Under the pieces are notes generated by a model. That model was given only the letters and a program-made list of their open reading frames with translations. It was not told where the DNA came from and did not search any database. From Zobellella iuensis (lineage in GTDB: Bacteria > Pseudomonadota > Gammaproteobacteria > Enterobacterales > Aeromonadaceae), in assembly GCF_016746085.1 (NCBI RefSeq), contig NZ_JAERTZ010000025.1:434001-498000 (forward strand): a stretch of 64,000 bases of DNA, in the 5' to 3' direction. Every line of letters starts with the position of its first letter. Positions within the stretch are counted from its first letter, which is position 1. Of the stretch, positions 57,259-64,000 are shown piece after piece. The translations under genes and the position numbers were made by a program.

Positions 57259-57313
57259 AGGGTTTTTGCAGCGGCCCGCTCAGCCGGGTGGCGTTGGACC
57301 CCAGGGTTATTTA

Positions 57314-57331
57314 GAATAAGGCCACTTATTC
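57314..57331. promoter_or_regulatory. 18-bp palindrome between grpE and nadK
   Basis: GAATAAG-GCCA-CTTATTC, perfect 7-bp arms, ~50 bases before nadK. Could be an operator for nadK; no consensus recognised. Confidence 0.35.
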
Positions 57332-57381
57332 AGCCAGGGAATGCGCCGCCGCATTGCTGACACCGCCAGGCCAACATATCG

Positions 57382-58266
57382 ATGGAAACCGACTTCAATA
57401 CCATTGCCCTTATCGGCAAACCGGATCACGAAGGAGCCAACCAAACCCTGGTGGCACTCTATCACTACCTTGTTCAACTGGGTCTTAAGGTGGTGATCGA
57501 ACGACGCGTGGGTGAGCAGCTCCGCCTGGAACAGGCCGAGCTGCTGGAAATGGTCGAACTGGGCGAGCGGGCCGACCTGGCCATAGTGGTGGGCGGCGAC
57601 GGCAATATGCTGGGCGCCGCCCGGGTGCTGGCGCGTTTCGATGTGGCGGTGGTGGGCGTCAACCGGGGCAACCTGGGCTTTTTGACCGATTTGTCACCGG
57701 ACAGTTTCGAGCATCCCCTCGAACGCCTGCTGGCCGGCGACTACCAGGCCGAATACCGCTTCCTGCTGGAAGCCCAGGTGCATCGCCATGGTCAGCTCAA
57801 GGCCAGCAATACCGCCATGAACGAGGCGGTGCTGCACCCGGGCAAGATAGCCCATATGATCGAGTTCGAGGTCTATATCAACGGGCATTTCATGTACAGC
57901 CAGCGGGCCGACGGCATGATTGTCGCCACCCCCACCGGCTCGACGGCCTATTCGCTGTCTGCCGGCGGCCCCATCCTGACCCCCAACCTCAACGCCATTA
58001 CCCTGGTGCCCATGTTCCCCCATACCCTGAGCTGCCGGCCCATCGTGATCGATGCCGACGCCCAGGTGAAGCTGGTGGTCGCTCCCACCAACAAGACCGA
58101 ACAGATGCTGATCAGCTGCGATGGCCATGTGTCGCTGGCGGTCCAACCCGGCGACGAAATTCATATCTACAAGAGCCCCTACAAACTCAAGCTGCTGCAC
58201 CCGCGCGGCCATAACTACTTCGAAGTGCTGCGCAGCAAGCTCGGCTGGGGCAGTAAGCTGTTCTGA
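57382..58266 (+). CDS. nadK: NAD kinase
   Basis: 294 residues (E. coli 292). [19 protein letters not shown]; the GGDG motif in [15 protein letters not shown] (~70-84); [13 protein letters not shown] (~93-105); [14 protein letters not shown] (~139-152, NE motif); [24 protein letters not shown] (parts, ~177-200). It phosphorylates NAD to NADP with ATP. The start ATG 57382 has weak AGG upstream. A tandem heptamer array begins at its stop. Lies between grpE (divergent) and recN, as in E. coli. Confidence 0.97.
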   Translation: METDFNTIALIGKPDHEGANQTLVALYHYLVQLGLKVVIERRVGEQLRLEQAELLEMVELGERADLAIVVGGDGNMLGAARVLARFDVAVVGVNRGNLGFLTDLSPDSFEHPLERLLAGDYQAEYRFLLEAQVHRHGQLKASNTAMNEAVLHPGKIAHMIEFEVYINGHFMYSQRADGMIVATPTGSTAYSLSAGGPILTPNLNAITLVPMFPHTLSCRPIVIDADAQVKLVVAPTNKTEQMLISCDGHVSLAVQPGDEIHIYKSPYKLKLLHPRGHNYFEVLRSKLGWGSKLF

Positions 58267-58312
58267 GGCGTGAGGCGTGAGGCGTGAGGCGTGAGGCGTG
58301 AGGCGTGAGGCG
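58264..58312. repeat. Heptanucleotide tandem repeat, GGCGTGA x6, fused to the nadK stop
   Basis: Six perfect copies of GGCGTGA at 58267-58308, the stop TGA (58264-58266) forming the tail of a further unit. One more copy (GAGGCGTGA) contains the recN stop at 60100-60108. Confidence 0.95.
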
Positions 58313-58371
58313 GTGTATTTTTCCTCCTGACGCTCTTTCCGCAAGAGCTTCAATCCGACATCATCGGAACC

Positions 58372-58413
58372 TTGCCACTGTACAAAACAACAGTATACTG
58401 TATTTTCATACAG
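58372..58413 (+). promoter_or_regulatory. recN promoter with two LexA boxes
   Basis: CTGT-N8-ACAG twice: 58378-58393 (CTGTACAAAACAACAG) and 58398-58413 (CTGTATTTTCATACAG). They overlap a promoter TTGCCA (58372-58377), 16-base spacer, TATACT (58394-58399). Strong indication of SOS control. Confidence 0.88.
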
Positions 58414-58437
58414 ACTTGTTTTGTGCAGGAGTCCACC

Positions 58438-60108
58438 ATGCTGCTTCAGCTCACCATCAGCAATTTTGCCATTGTCTCCTTCCTTGAGCTGGACTTGCGC
58501 CCGGGTATGACCAGCATCACCGGCGAAACCGGCGCCGGCAAATCCATCGCTATCGATGCCCTGGCCCTGGCCCTGGGGGAACGGGCCGATGCCGACTCGG
58601 TCCGCCCCGGAGCCGACAAGGCCGATATCAGTGCGCGTTTTCGTGTCGACCAGCTCCCCAGGGTAAAGGCCTGGCTGAGCGAGCAGGAACTGGATGAACA
58701 AGACGAATGCATACTGCGCCGTACCCTGAGCAAGGAAGGGCGCTCCCGTGGCTACATCAACGGCACTCCGGTACCCCTGTCCCAGCTCAAGATCCTTGGC
58801 GGCCTGCTGATCAACATCCACGGCCAGCATGCCCACCAGGAACTGCAGAAGCACGACTACCAGCGTCGCCTGCTCGACGCCTATGCCGGCCATCATCAGT
58901 TGCTGCAACTGGTCGGCCGGCACTATCAGCACTGGCGCCAGCTCAGTAATGAGCGCAAGCAACTGCAAAGCGAGCAGGCCCAGTGGCAGGCCCAGCGCCA
59001 GTTGCTGGAGTACCAGGTGGCCGAACTGGACGAACTGGCCCTGGCCGAGGGCGAATTTCCCGAACTAGAAGCGGAGCACAAACGCCTGGCCAACGGTGCC
59101 GAGCTGCTCAACGACTGTCAGCTGGTACTCAATGTGCTGGCGGATGGTGAAGAAACCAATGCCCTGCAGCTGCTGCGCCAGGGCTTGAAGACCCTGATCG
59201 AACTCAGCCAGATGGATGCCCGGCTCAGTCCGGTTCAGGACATGATAGAAAGCAGCCTGATCCAGCTGGAAGAGGGCCACAGTGAACTGAGTCGTTACCT
59301 GGATCGGCTTGAGCTGGATCCGGAGCGCCTGTACGAGGTGGAAGCCCGGTTGGGCAAGGTGATGGAGCTGGCCCGCAAGCACCATGTACCACCGGCAGAG
59401 CTCTTGGATTTTCATCGGGAAATAAGCAGCCGCCTGGAGGAAATGGAGCATAACGACTCCCGTCTGCTGGGGCTGGATGAGGAAGTGGAACGGGCCCGGG
59501 ACGACTTCCTGCAGGCAGCGGAGCGGCTCAGCCAGAGTCGGCAACGCTATGCCAGCTCTCTCGACCGCCAGATAACCCAGAGCATGCACCAGCTCAGCAT
59601 GGAGCATGGCCGCTTTGAAATTCAGGTGACCGCCGACGACGGCGGCTATTCACCGCTCGGTATCGACCGGGTTGATTTCTTGGTCAGCACCAACCCGGGG
59701 CAACCGCTCAGTCCGCTGGCCCGGGTGGCCTCCGGCGGTGAACTGTCACGCATCAGCCTGGCCATCCAGGTGATCACCGCCCAGAAGGTGGAAACCCCGA
59801 CGCTGATTTTTGATGAAGTGGACGTGGGCGTCAGTGGCCCCACCGCTGCCGTGGTGGGCAAGTTGCTGCGTCGGCTGGGCGATTCCACCCAGGTACTGGT
59901 CATTACCCATCTGCCGCAAGTGGCCGGTCATGGTCACCAGCACTTTTTTGTCAGTAAGAACAGTGCCGACAACGACACCCAGACTCGGATGCAGGAGCTG
60001 GACGAACACAGCCGTTTGCAGGAACTGGCCCGGCTGCTCGGTGGCAACAAAATCACGCCCAACACCCTGGCCAATGCCAGGGAGCTGCTGGTGTGCGGTG
60101 AGGCGTGA
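58438..60108 (+). CDS. recN: DNA repair protein RecN (SMC-like)
   Basis: 556 residues (E. coli 553). LLQLTISNFAIVSFLELDL then Walker A GETGAGKSIAIDALAL (~27-42). Central coiled coils (~155-375) rich in Glu/Leu/Gln. The C-terminal ABC part: VASGGELSRISLAIQVI (signature, ~430-446), Walker B TPTLIFDEVDVGVSG (~452-466) and VLVITHLPQVAGH (~485-497). It acts at double-strand breaks with RecA. AGGAG lies six bases before ATG 58438; the frame upstream runs through the LexA boxes and is not coding. Confidence 0.97.
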   Translation: MLLQLTISNFAIVSFLELDLRPGMTSITGETGAGKSIAIDALALALGERADADSVRPGADKADISARFRVDQLPRVKAWLSEQELDEQDECILRRTLSKEGRSRGYINGTPVPLSQLKILGGLLINIHGQHAHQELQKHDYQRRLLDAYAGHHQLLQLVGRHYQHWRQLSNERKQLQSEQAQWQAQRQLLEYQVAELDELALAEGEFPELEAEHKRLANGAELLNDCQLVLNVLADGEETNALQLLRQGLKTLIELSQMDARLSPVQDMIESSLIQLEEGHSELSRYLDRLELDPERLYEVEARLGKVMELARKHHVPPAELLDFHREISSRLEEMEHNDSRLLGLDEEVERARDDFLQAAERLSQSRQRYASSLDRQITQSMHQLSMEHGRFEIQVTADDGGYSPLGIDRVDFLVSTNPGQPLSPLARVASGGELSRISLAIQVITAQKVETPTLIFDEVDVGVSGPTAAVVGKLLRRLGDSTQVLVITHLPQVAGHGHQHFFVSKNSADNDTQTRMQELDEHSRLQELARLLGGNKITPNTLANARELLVCGEA

Positions 60109-60119
60109 AGCGTATCAAG

Positions 60120-60138
60120 GGCCCGGCTGCGCCGGGCC
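60120..60138. terminator. Hairpin between convergent recN and udp
   Basis: GGCCCGGC-TGC-GCCGGGCC; no T-run on either side. Likely shared 3' end structure. Confidence 0.55.
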
Positions 60139-60146
60139 AACAAGGA

Positions 60147-60905
60147 TTACACCAGGCGCCGGGCGGCACCGATGACGATGTCGATGGCTTGTTGCTCGGC
60201 TTTTTTCATGGTGGTTTCGTCAGGAATTTCCTGCTGGGTACGGTTGACGATCACCCCGGCCACACAACCGGCTTGCAACCCCTGGCTGGCACACATGGTA
60301 AGGAGGGTGGCAGACTCCATTTCATAATTCAGTACCCCCATCGCCTGCCACTCTTTCATACTGCCCTGGAATTTGCGCAATACCCGGGCGGAATGGGTAT
60401 CGTAGCGCTCCTGGCCGGGGTAGAAGGTATCCGAAGAAGCGGTGATCCCTACATGCGGAGCGATGCCCATATCCCGGGCGGCATCCACCAGAGCGCAGGT
60501 ACAATCGAAGTTGGCCACCGCCGGAAACTCCATGGGGGCAAAATGGCTGCTGGCGCCGTCCAATCGCACCGAGCCCATGGTGACAATCATGTCACCGACA
60601 TTGATATGAGTCTGGATAGCCCCGGTAGTGCCGATGCGCAGGAAGGTGGACACCCCCAATTGGGCCAATTCCTCCACCGCGATAGAGGTGGAAGGCCCGC
60701 CGATACCGGTAGAGCACACCACGACAGGCTTGCCATCCAGTTCGCCGAGCCAGGAGGTGAATTCGCGCTTGCTGGCCAGATGGCGGGGATTGCTCAACTG
60801 CTCGGCAATACGCTGTACCCGCTCCGGATCGCCCGGAACAATGGCTAACCTCGCCCCCTGCAGATCCGCATCAGTAATACCCAAATGAAACACATGCTTT
60901 GTCAT
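60147..60905 (-). CDS. udp: Uridine phosphorylase
   Basis: 252 residues (E. coli 253). [29 protein letters not shown] (parts; phosphate-binding GDPERV), [20 protein letters not shown] (~66-85), RIGTTGAIQ (~91-99), [12 protein letters not shown] (~163-174) and [12 protein letters not shown] (~194-205, ribose/uracil site). It splits uridine to uracil and ribose-1-P for salvage. Convergent with recN; alone. Confidence 0.97.
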   Translation of the reverse strand: MTKHVFHLGITDADLQGARLAIVPGDPERVQRIAEQLSNPRHLASKREFTSWLGELDGKPVVVCSTGIGGPSTSIAVEELAQLGVSTFLRIGTTGAIQTHINVGDMIVTMGSVRLDGASSHFAPMEFPAVANFDCTCALVDAARDMGIAPHVGITASSDTFYPGQERYDTHSARVLRKFQGSMKEWQAMGVLNYEMESATLLTMCASQGLQAGCVAGVIVNRTQQEIPDETTMKKAEQQAIDIVIGAARRLV

Positions 60906-61072
60906 CGCCTCACCCCTTAAAGGTATAGTTAGAGGTGAAGATATTAGGCCAGCAGCAAAGAAATGACCATGACCCAGCTCACTGAACCAATTGATGGTTT
61001 GCGGGTCTAGCTTTTACAACCCAAGCACCAACGGCTATGATGCCCCCAGGTCACACAGGATATTATCCAGCT

Positions 61073-61411
61073 ATGCAACTCAAAACCTTGATTTTACCTT
61101 TATTTTTAGCTCTTCCCCTGGCCGGCTGCGGCCTGGTGTACAAGGTGGACATCCCCCAGGGCAACTACATCGAAGAAAAGCAGGTAGCCCAGCTGCGCCA
61201 GGGCATGACCAAGGAACAGGTGCGTTTTTTGCTGGGTAATCCCATGAGCCTGGATGGCTTCAATCATGACAAGTGGGTCTATCTCTATTACTTCAAGCCG
61301 GGCCGGGGCGACATCGAACAAAAGCAGCTGACGCTGGACTTCAGCAACGATGCCCTGGTATCGGTTCAAGGCGACTTCCCGGTGTCTGAGGATTTTCATC
61401 GGGGACTGTAA
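61073..61411 (+). CDS. bamE: Outer membrane assembly lipoprotein BamE (SmpA)
   Basis: 112 residues (E. coli 113). Signal peptide QLKTLILPLFLALPLAGC with lipobox LAGC; then LVYKVDIPQGNYIEEKQVAQLRQGMTKEQVRFLLGNPM (parts), the conserved BamE core; WVYLYYFKPGRGDIEQKQLTLDF (parts). It belongs to the Bam complex that inserts beta-barrels such as OmpA. ATG 61073 is the lipoprotein start; the frame before it is not signal-like. Convergent with rnfH. Confidence 0.95.
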   Translation: MQLKTLILPLFLALPLAGCGLVYKVDIPQGNYIEEKQVAQLRQGMTKEQVRFLLGNPMSLDGFNHDKWVYLYYFKPGRGDIEQKQLTLDFSNDALVSVQGDFPVSEDFHRGL

Positions 61412-61481
61412 GGAAGTGGCGGGCTGAAGGTCACTGATGCCCGCATGGCCTTGAGGGTCACCCCGCGCCGGCCCCGTCAAT

Positions 61482-61823
61482 TTATTTTCTGGTTCTCTTC
61501 GGATCTGGCCTGCCGCCGGTCACCTTGTCGGCCCGCCCTTCCTCTTTTGCCTGCTCGGCACGGCGCCGACGGATCTCTTTGGGATCAGCCAGTAAAGGCC
61601 GGTAGATTTCTATCCGGTCGCCATCGTGCAGTGGCTGCCCAAGCTTCACCTGACGCCCGAATACACCGACCATATCGGTGTCGAGATCGATCTCCGGATA
61701 TTGCTGCAAAATACCCGACTGCTCGATCACCTGCCTGACCGTATCGGCGGCGGGCACCTTCAGACTCAGCACCGTTTGCTGGTGCGGCAGGGCATATACC
61801 ACTTCAACCCGGATAAGATTCAC
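61482..61823 (-). CDS. rnfH: RnfH family protein (ubiquitin-like, RatB)
   Basis: 113 residues. NLIRVEVVYALPHQQTVLSLKVPAADTVRQVIEQSGIL (parts), VGVFGRQVKLGQPLHDGDRIEIYRPLLADPKEIRRRR (parts) are the UPF0125/RnfH core with a beta-grasp fold; the basic tail is variable. Its function is unclear; it always follows ratA. The start is GTG 61823: GGGAGG lies nine bases upstream and homologues begin there; longer frame upstream is ratA shadow. Overlaps ratA by 20 bases. Confidence 0.92.
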   Translation of the reverse strand: MNLIRVEVVYALPHQQTVLSLKVPAADTVRQVIEQSGILQQYPEIDLDTDMVGVFGRQVKLGQPLHDGDRIEIYRPLLADPKEIRRRRAEQAKEEGRADKVTGGRPDPKRTRK

Positions 61824-62253
61824 TGCCGTAGACCTCCCTCGCCCGTTCGCTGAACGCATGCACCATGGCATTGGTCAGCTCCTTGAATACCCCGCCGAAG
61901 GCCAGCTCCACCAGGCGAGAGGTAAACTCGAAATGCAGCTTCAGCTCCACCTTACAGGCATCGACGTCCAGGGGGGTGAAAGTCCAGCCGCCACTGAGCG
62001 ACTTAAAGGGACCGTCCACCAACTCCATCTCGATGCGCTGATGAGGTTCCAGTCGATTACGGGTGGTAAAGGTCTTGCGGATCCCGGCCTTGGCCACATC
62101 CAAGGCTGCGGTAATGCTGTTGCCCGACTCGGACACAATACGACTGGCCACGCAACCCGGTAAAAATTGAGGGTAGGCATCCACGTCGTTAACCAACTCA
62201 TACATCTGTTGCGCACTGAACATCACCAGTGCGCTGCGGGTAATACTGGGCAT
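61804..62253 (-). CDS. ratA: RatA/PasT family protein (START-like, ubiquinone-binding Coq10 type)
   Basis: 149 residues. PSITRSALVMFSAQQMYELVNDVDAYPQFLPGC (parts) and LVDGPFKSLSGGWTFTPLD (~81-99), ELAFGGVFKELTNAMVHAFSERAREVYG (parts) are typical. In E. coli described as a ribosome-association toxin or PasT stress protein; the fold is Coq10-like. GAGAGG is two-three bases before ATG 62253 with AGGAG a little further. It is paired with rnfH and divergent from smpB, the common arrangement. Confidence 0.94.
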   Translation of the reverse strand: MPSITRSALVMFSAQQMYELVNDVDAYPQFLPGCVASRIVSESGNSITAALDVAKAGIRKTFTTRNRLEPHQRIEMELVDGPFKSLSGGWTFTPLDVDACKVELKLHFEFTSRLVELAFGGVFKELTNAMVHAFSERAREVYGSESYPG

Positions 62254-62351
62254 AACCTCTCCTGCCACCAAAACCCCTTGATGTTAACACCAATCCGGGT
62301 CGGGCTCATCGCCAACACTGTACAAAAAACCGACGGTTGCCCTTTCACCAA

Positions 62352-62380
62352 TTCCCAAGCTTCTATCGGCACCGTATAAT
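62352..62380 (+). promoter_or_regulatory. smpB promoter, ending nine bases before the ATG
   Basis: TTCCCA (62352-62357), a 17-base spacer and consensus TATAAT (62375-62380). A transcript from it would start at about 62386-62388, right at the smpB ATG (62390), i.e. practically leaderless. Confidence 0.55.
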
Positions 62381-62389
62381 GCCGCCACT

Positions 62390-62875
62390 ATGACAAAAAA
62401 CAAAGCCAAGAAGAAACCCGGCTCCAACACCATCGCCGTTAACCGCAAGGCACGGCACGAATACTCCATCGAGGAAAAATTCGAAGCCGGTGTCGAGTTG
62501 CTAGGATGGGAAGTCAAAGCGCTGCGGGCCGGCAAGGTCAACATCGGCGAGGCCTACGTGTTCATGCGAAACGGCGAGGCCTTTCTGTTTGCCGCCACCA
62601 TTACCCCGCTCAACATGGCCTCCACCCACGTGGTCTGTGATCCCTTGCGCACCCGCAAGCTGCTGCTGCACAAGCGCCAGCTGGACCGCCTCACTGGTCT
62701 TATTGAACGGGAAGGCTACACCCTGGTGCCGCTGTCCCTGTACTGGTCCAAGTCCTGGGTCAAGGCCGAGATTGGCCTGGTAAAAGGCAAGAAGGCCCAC
62801 GACAAGCGCCAGGACGTGAAAGAGCGCGACTGGCAGCGGGAAAAAGACCGGATGATGAAACACAAGGCACGCTAG
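62390..62875 (+). CDS. smpB: SsrA-binding protein SmpB
   Basis: 161 residues (E. coli 160). [45 protein letters not shown] (parts), [22 protein letters not shown] (parts) and [32 protein letters not shown] (parts), with the basic C-terminal helix [10 protein letters not shown]. It binds the tRNA-like part of tmRNA to rescue stalled ribosomes. Directly upstream of ssrA. No Shine-Dalgarno precedes the ATG. Confidence 0.98.
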   Translation: MTKNKAKKKPGSNTIAVNRKARHEYSIEEKFEAGVELLGWEVKALRAGKVNIGEAYVFMRNGEAFLFAATITPLNMASTHVVCDPLRTRKLLLHKRQLDRLTGLIEREGYTLVPLSLYWSKSWVKAEIGLVKGKKAHDKRQDVKERDWQREKDRMMKHKAR

Positions 62876-62878
62876 GGC

Positions 62879-62907
62879 TTGTTATTTAGCAACCATTGAA
62901 ATATCAT
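62879..62907 (+). promoter_or_regulatory. ssrA promoter
   Basis: TTGTTA (62879-62884), 17-base spacer, TATCAT (62902-62907), starting four bases after the smpB stop; the mature tmRNA begins at 62921. An inverted repeat CAACCAT/ATGGTTG surrounds the -10. Confidence 0.65.
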
Positions 62908-62920
62908 GGTTGCACAACTT

Positions 62921-63279
62921 GGGGCTGATTCAGGATTCGACGAGACTCTCGAACTCCAAGGTGCATGCCGAGGTGCGATAGGCCTCGTTAAACAATCGCA
63001 AAAAATAGTCGCAAACGACGAAAACTACGCACTAGCAGCTTAATAACCTGCAAGAGCCCTTCTACCCTAGCTTGCCTGTGACTTAGGGAATCGGAAGGTC
63101 ATCCTTCACAGGATCGCGTGGATGCCGTGCCTGACGGTTGAAGCGTTAAATCCAATTCAGGATAGTCATTCTGTGGCGTGTCTGTCCGCAGCAGCTGGCG
63201 AAATTAATGACTGACTAAGCATGTAGTACCGACGACGTAGGTTTTTCGGACGCGGGTTCAACTCCCGCCAGCTCCACCA
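62921..63279 (+). ncRNA. ssrA: Transfer-messenger RNA (tmRNA)
   Basis: 359 bases. 5' GGGGCTGATTCAGGATTCGA and 3' GACTCCCGCCAGCTCCACCA-type end (acceptor GGGGCT/AGCTCC, CCA encoded) form the tRNA-Ala-like domain with T-arm GCGGGTTCAACTCCCGC. The tag reading frame is 63011-63040, coding ANDENYALAA, then TAA TAA. It works with SmpB to release stalled ribosomes and mark products for proteolysis. Confidence 0.98.
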
Positions 63280-63287
63280 AACCCTCT

Positions 63288-63313
63288 AAAGCCGCCGCAA
63301 GGCGGCTTTTTTT
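63288..63313 (+). terminator. Intrinsic terminator of ssrA
   Basis: AAAGCCGCC-GCAA-GGCGGCTTT followed by TTTT, nine bases after the tmRNA end. Confidence 0.95.
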
Positions 63314-63342
63314 ATTTTAAAATCAGCCAGTTGGATACAGCC

Positions 63343-64000
63343 TCAGGCGCTCGGTTCAACTTCCTCAGGCTCCGCCTCGTGCAACGGCATCATCGCTGCT
63401 ATCTCCTCCGCCGGGGCCGGGCGGGCGAAGAGGTAGCCCTGGTAGAGATGACAGCCGTCCTGCTGCAACAGGTCGCGCTGGGCGTCGTTCTCCACCCCTT
63501 CGGCGATGACTTCCAGACCCAGGCTGCCGGCCATGGCGATGATCGCCCGGATGATGCCGAGGCTGTTGGCGTCGTCAGGCAAGGCCCGGACGAAGGACTG
63601 ATCGATCTTCAGCTGATCCAGGGGCAGTTGCTGCAGGTAATGCAGCGAAGAATAACCGGTGCCGAAGTCGTCGATGGCGAAACGGATGCCATGCTGCTTG
63701 AGGGTCCGCATCCGCTCCGTCGCCCTCGGCATGTCGGTGATCAGCATGGACTCGGTCAGTTCCAGCTTGAGCCTGGCCGGATCGGCTCCGGTCTGCGCCA
63801 GTACCTGCAGCACATCCTCGATAAAGCTGTCCTGGTACAGCTGGGCGGCGCTGATGTTGACCGATACCGTCACCCCGCTCAACGCCGGCAGCCGGGCCCA
63901 CAGCACCATCTGTTCGCAGGCCCGCAACAGCACGATGCGATCGATGCGCTCCATCAGCCCGGCGGCATCGGCCACCTCGATAAAGGCGCCCGGGGCCAGC
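63343..64000 (-). CDS. EAL-domain protein, C-terminal part (5' end beyond window)
   Basis: 219 codons remain, open to the window edge (reading LAPGAFIEVADAAGLMERID there). It covers most of an EAL cyclic-di-GMP phosphodiesterase domain: PGAFIEVADAAGL, VSVNISAAQLYQDSF, LKLELTESMLITD (metal-binding Glu), FAIDDFGTGYSSLHYLQQLPLDQLKIDQSFV (parts; catalytic DD and Lys) and VIAEGVENDAQRDLL, YLFARPAP. The EAL tripeptide itself is outside. Key residues seen here are intact, so it is likely an active phosphodiesterase. Upstream domains (PAS, GGDEF) cannot be judged. Convergent with ssrA. Confidence 0.93.
   Translation of the reverse strand, partial: LAPGAFIEVADAAGLMERIDRIVLLRACEQMVLWARLPALSGVTVSVNISAAQLYQDSFIEDVLQVLAQTGADPARLKLELTESMLITDMPRATERMRTLKQHGIRFAIDDFGTGYSSLHYLQQLPLDQLKIDQSFVRALPDDANSLGIIRAIIAMAGSLGLEVIAEGVENDAQRDLLQQDGCHLYQGYLFARPAPAEEIAAMMPLHEAEPEEVEPSA

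Noticed and set aside
58264-58312. CRISPR-like array
   Set aside because: The repeats are contiguous 7-mers without spacers and no cas gene is near.
61804-62253. ratA-rnfH as a toxin-antitoxin module
   Set aside because: The old RatAB label is doubtful; both are conserved housekeeping-type genes in the usual smpB neighbourhood, so no TA claim is made.
62921-63279. Genomic island at the tmRNA 3' end
   Set aside because: ssrA is a frequent integration site, but here its terminator and an EAL gene follow directly, with no integrase or repeated ssrA end in the visible 720 bases.

Overview
The window is about 60% GC and almost fully coding. It carries gammaproteobacterial housekeeping genes in an E. 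coli/Vibrio/Aeromonas-like order. The metY-rimP-nusA-infB-rbfA-truB-rpsO block, the tmRNA tag ANDENYALAA, carAB-dapB synteny, and paired gapA/long-GAPDH genes with a DUF2989 lipoprotein all fit Aeromonadales. A high-GC marine genus such as Oceanimonas or Zobellella is my inference, not a sequence match.

Layout. 1-2959: endA (partial), rsmE, gshB, yqgE, ruvX on +. 3055-4889: a group IIC intron on -, sitting directly behind the terminator of a cold-shock gene (4944-5147); its reverse transcriptase has one in-frame TAG. 5409-11021: carB, carA, dapB on -, with a 400-base AT-rich control region that holds tandem ARG boxes. 11151-13885: fklB, an N-acetylglucosamine-kinase-like ROK gene, an M48 lipoprotein protease and an XRE regulator. 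14097-17849: ompA with an upstream mini-ORF, ychJ, purU, a DUF1244 gene and yfbR. 17846-26843: an 11-gene, largely overlapping operon on - (DUF523/DUF1722, MerR regulator, photolyase, NTF2-like, SDR, FAD oxidoreductase, DUF1365, cyclopropane-fatty-acid-synthase family, DUF2878, chalcone-isomerase-like, DUF3833), preceded by repeated TTGTACAA palindromes. This resembles a light or photo-oxidative stress regulon and is the most interesting accessory region.

26993-35754: yeaC, long-form GAPDH, DUF2989 lipoprotein, gapA, yeaD, a QseBC-like two-component pair with a YgiW-like periplasmic protein, and trhP (yegQ). 35889-46359: pnp, a ygiD-type dioxygenase placed between pnp and rpsO, then rpsO, truB, rbfA, infB, nusA, rimP, tRNA-fMet, tRNA-Leu and secG, all on -. 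46676-51534: glmM, folP, ftsH, rlmE on -; yhbY and a PilZ-like gene diverge. 52708-57194: greA, dnaJ, dnaK, grpE on -, with sigma-32-type promoters before both dnaK and grpE. 57382-60905: nadK, an SOS-boxed recN, and convergent udp. 61073-64000: bamE, rnfH-ratA (opposite strand), smpB, ssrA, and the C-terminal part of an EAL-domain protein cut by the window end.

Intergenic DNA carries heptanucleotide tandem repeats that begin at stop codons (ruvX, trhP, nadK) and two related dyad elements (16695-16881 and 46523-46662) whose ends are inverted copies of similar heptamer sequence. I saw no CRISPR array, prophage, IS transposase or complete toxin-antitoxin pair.
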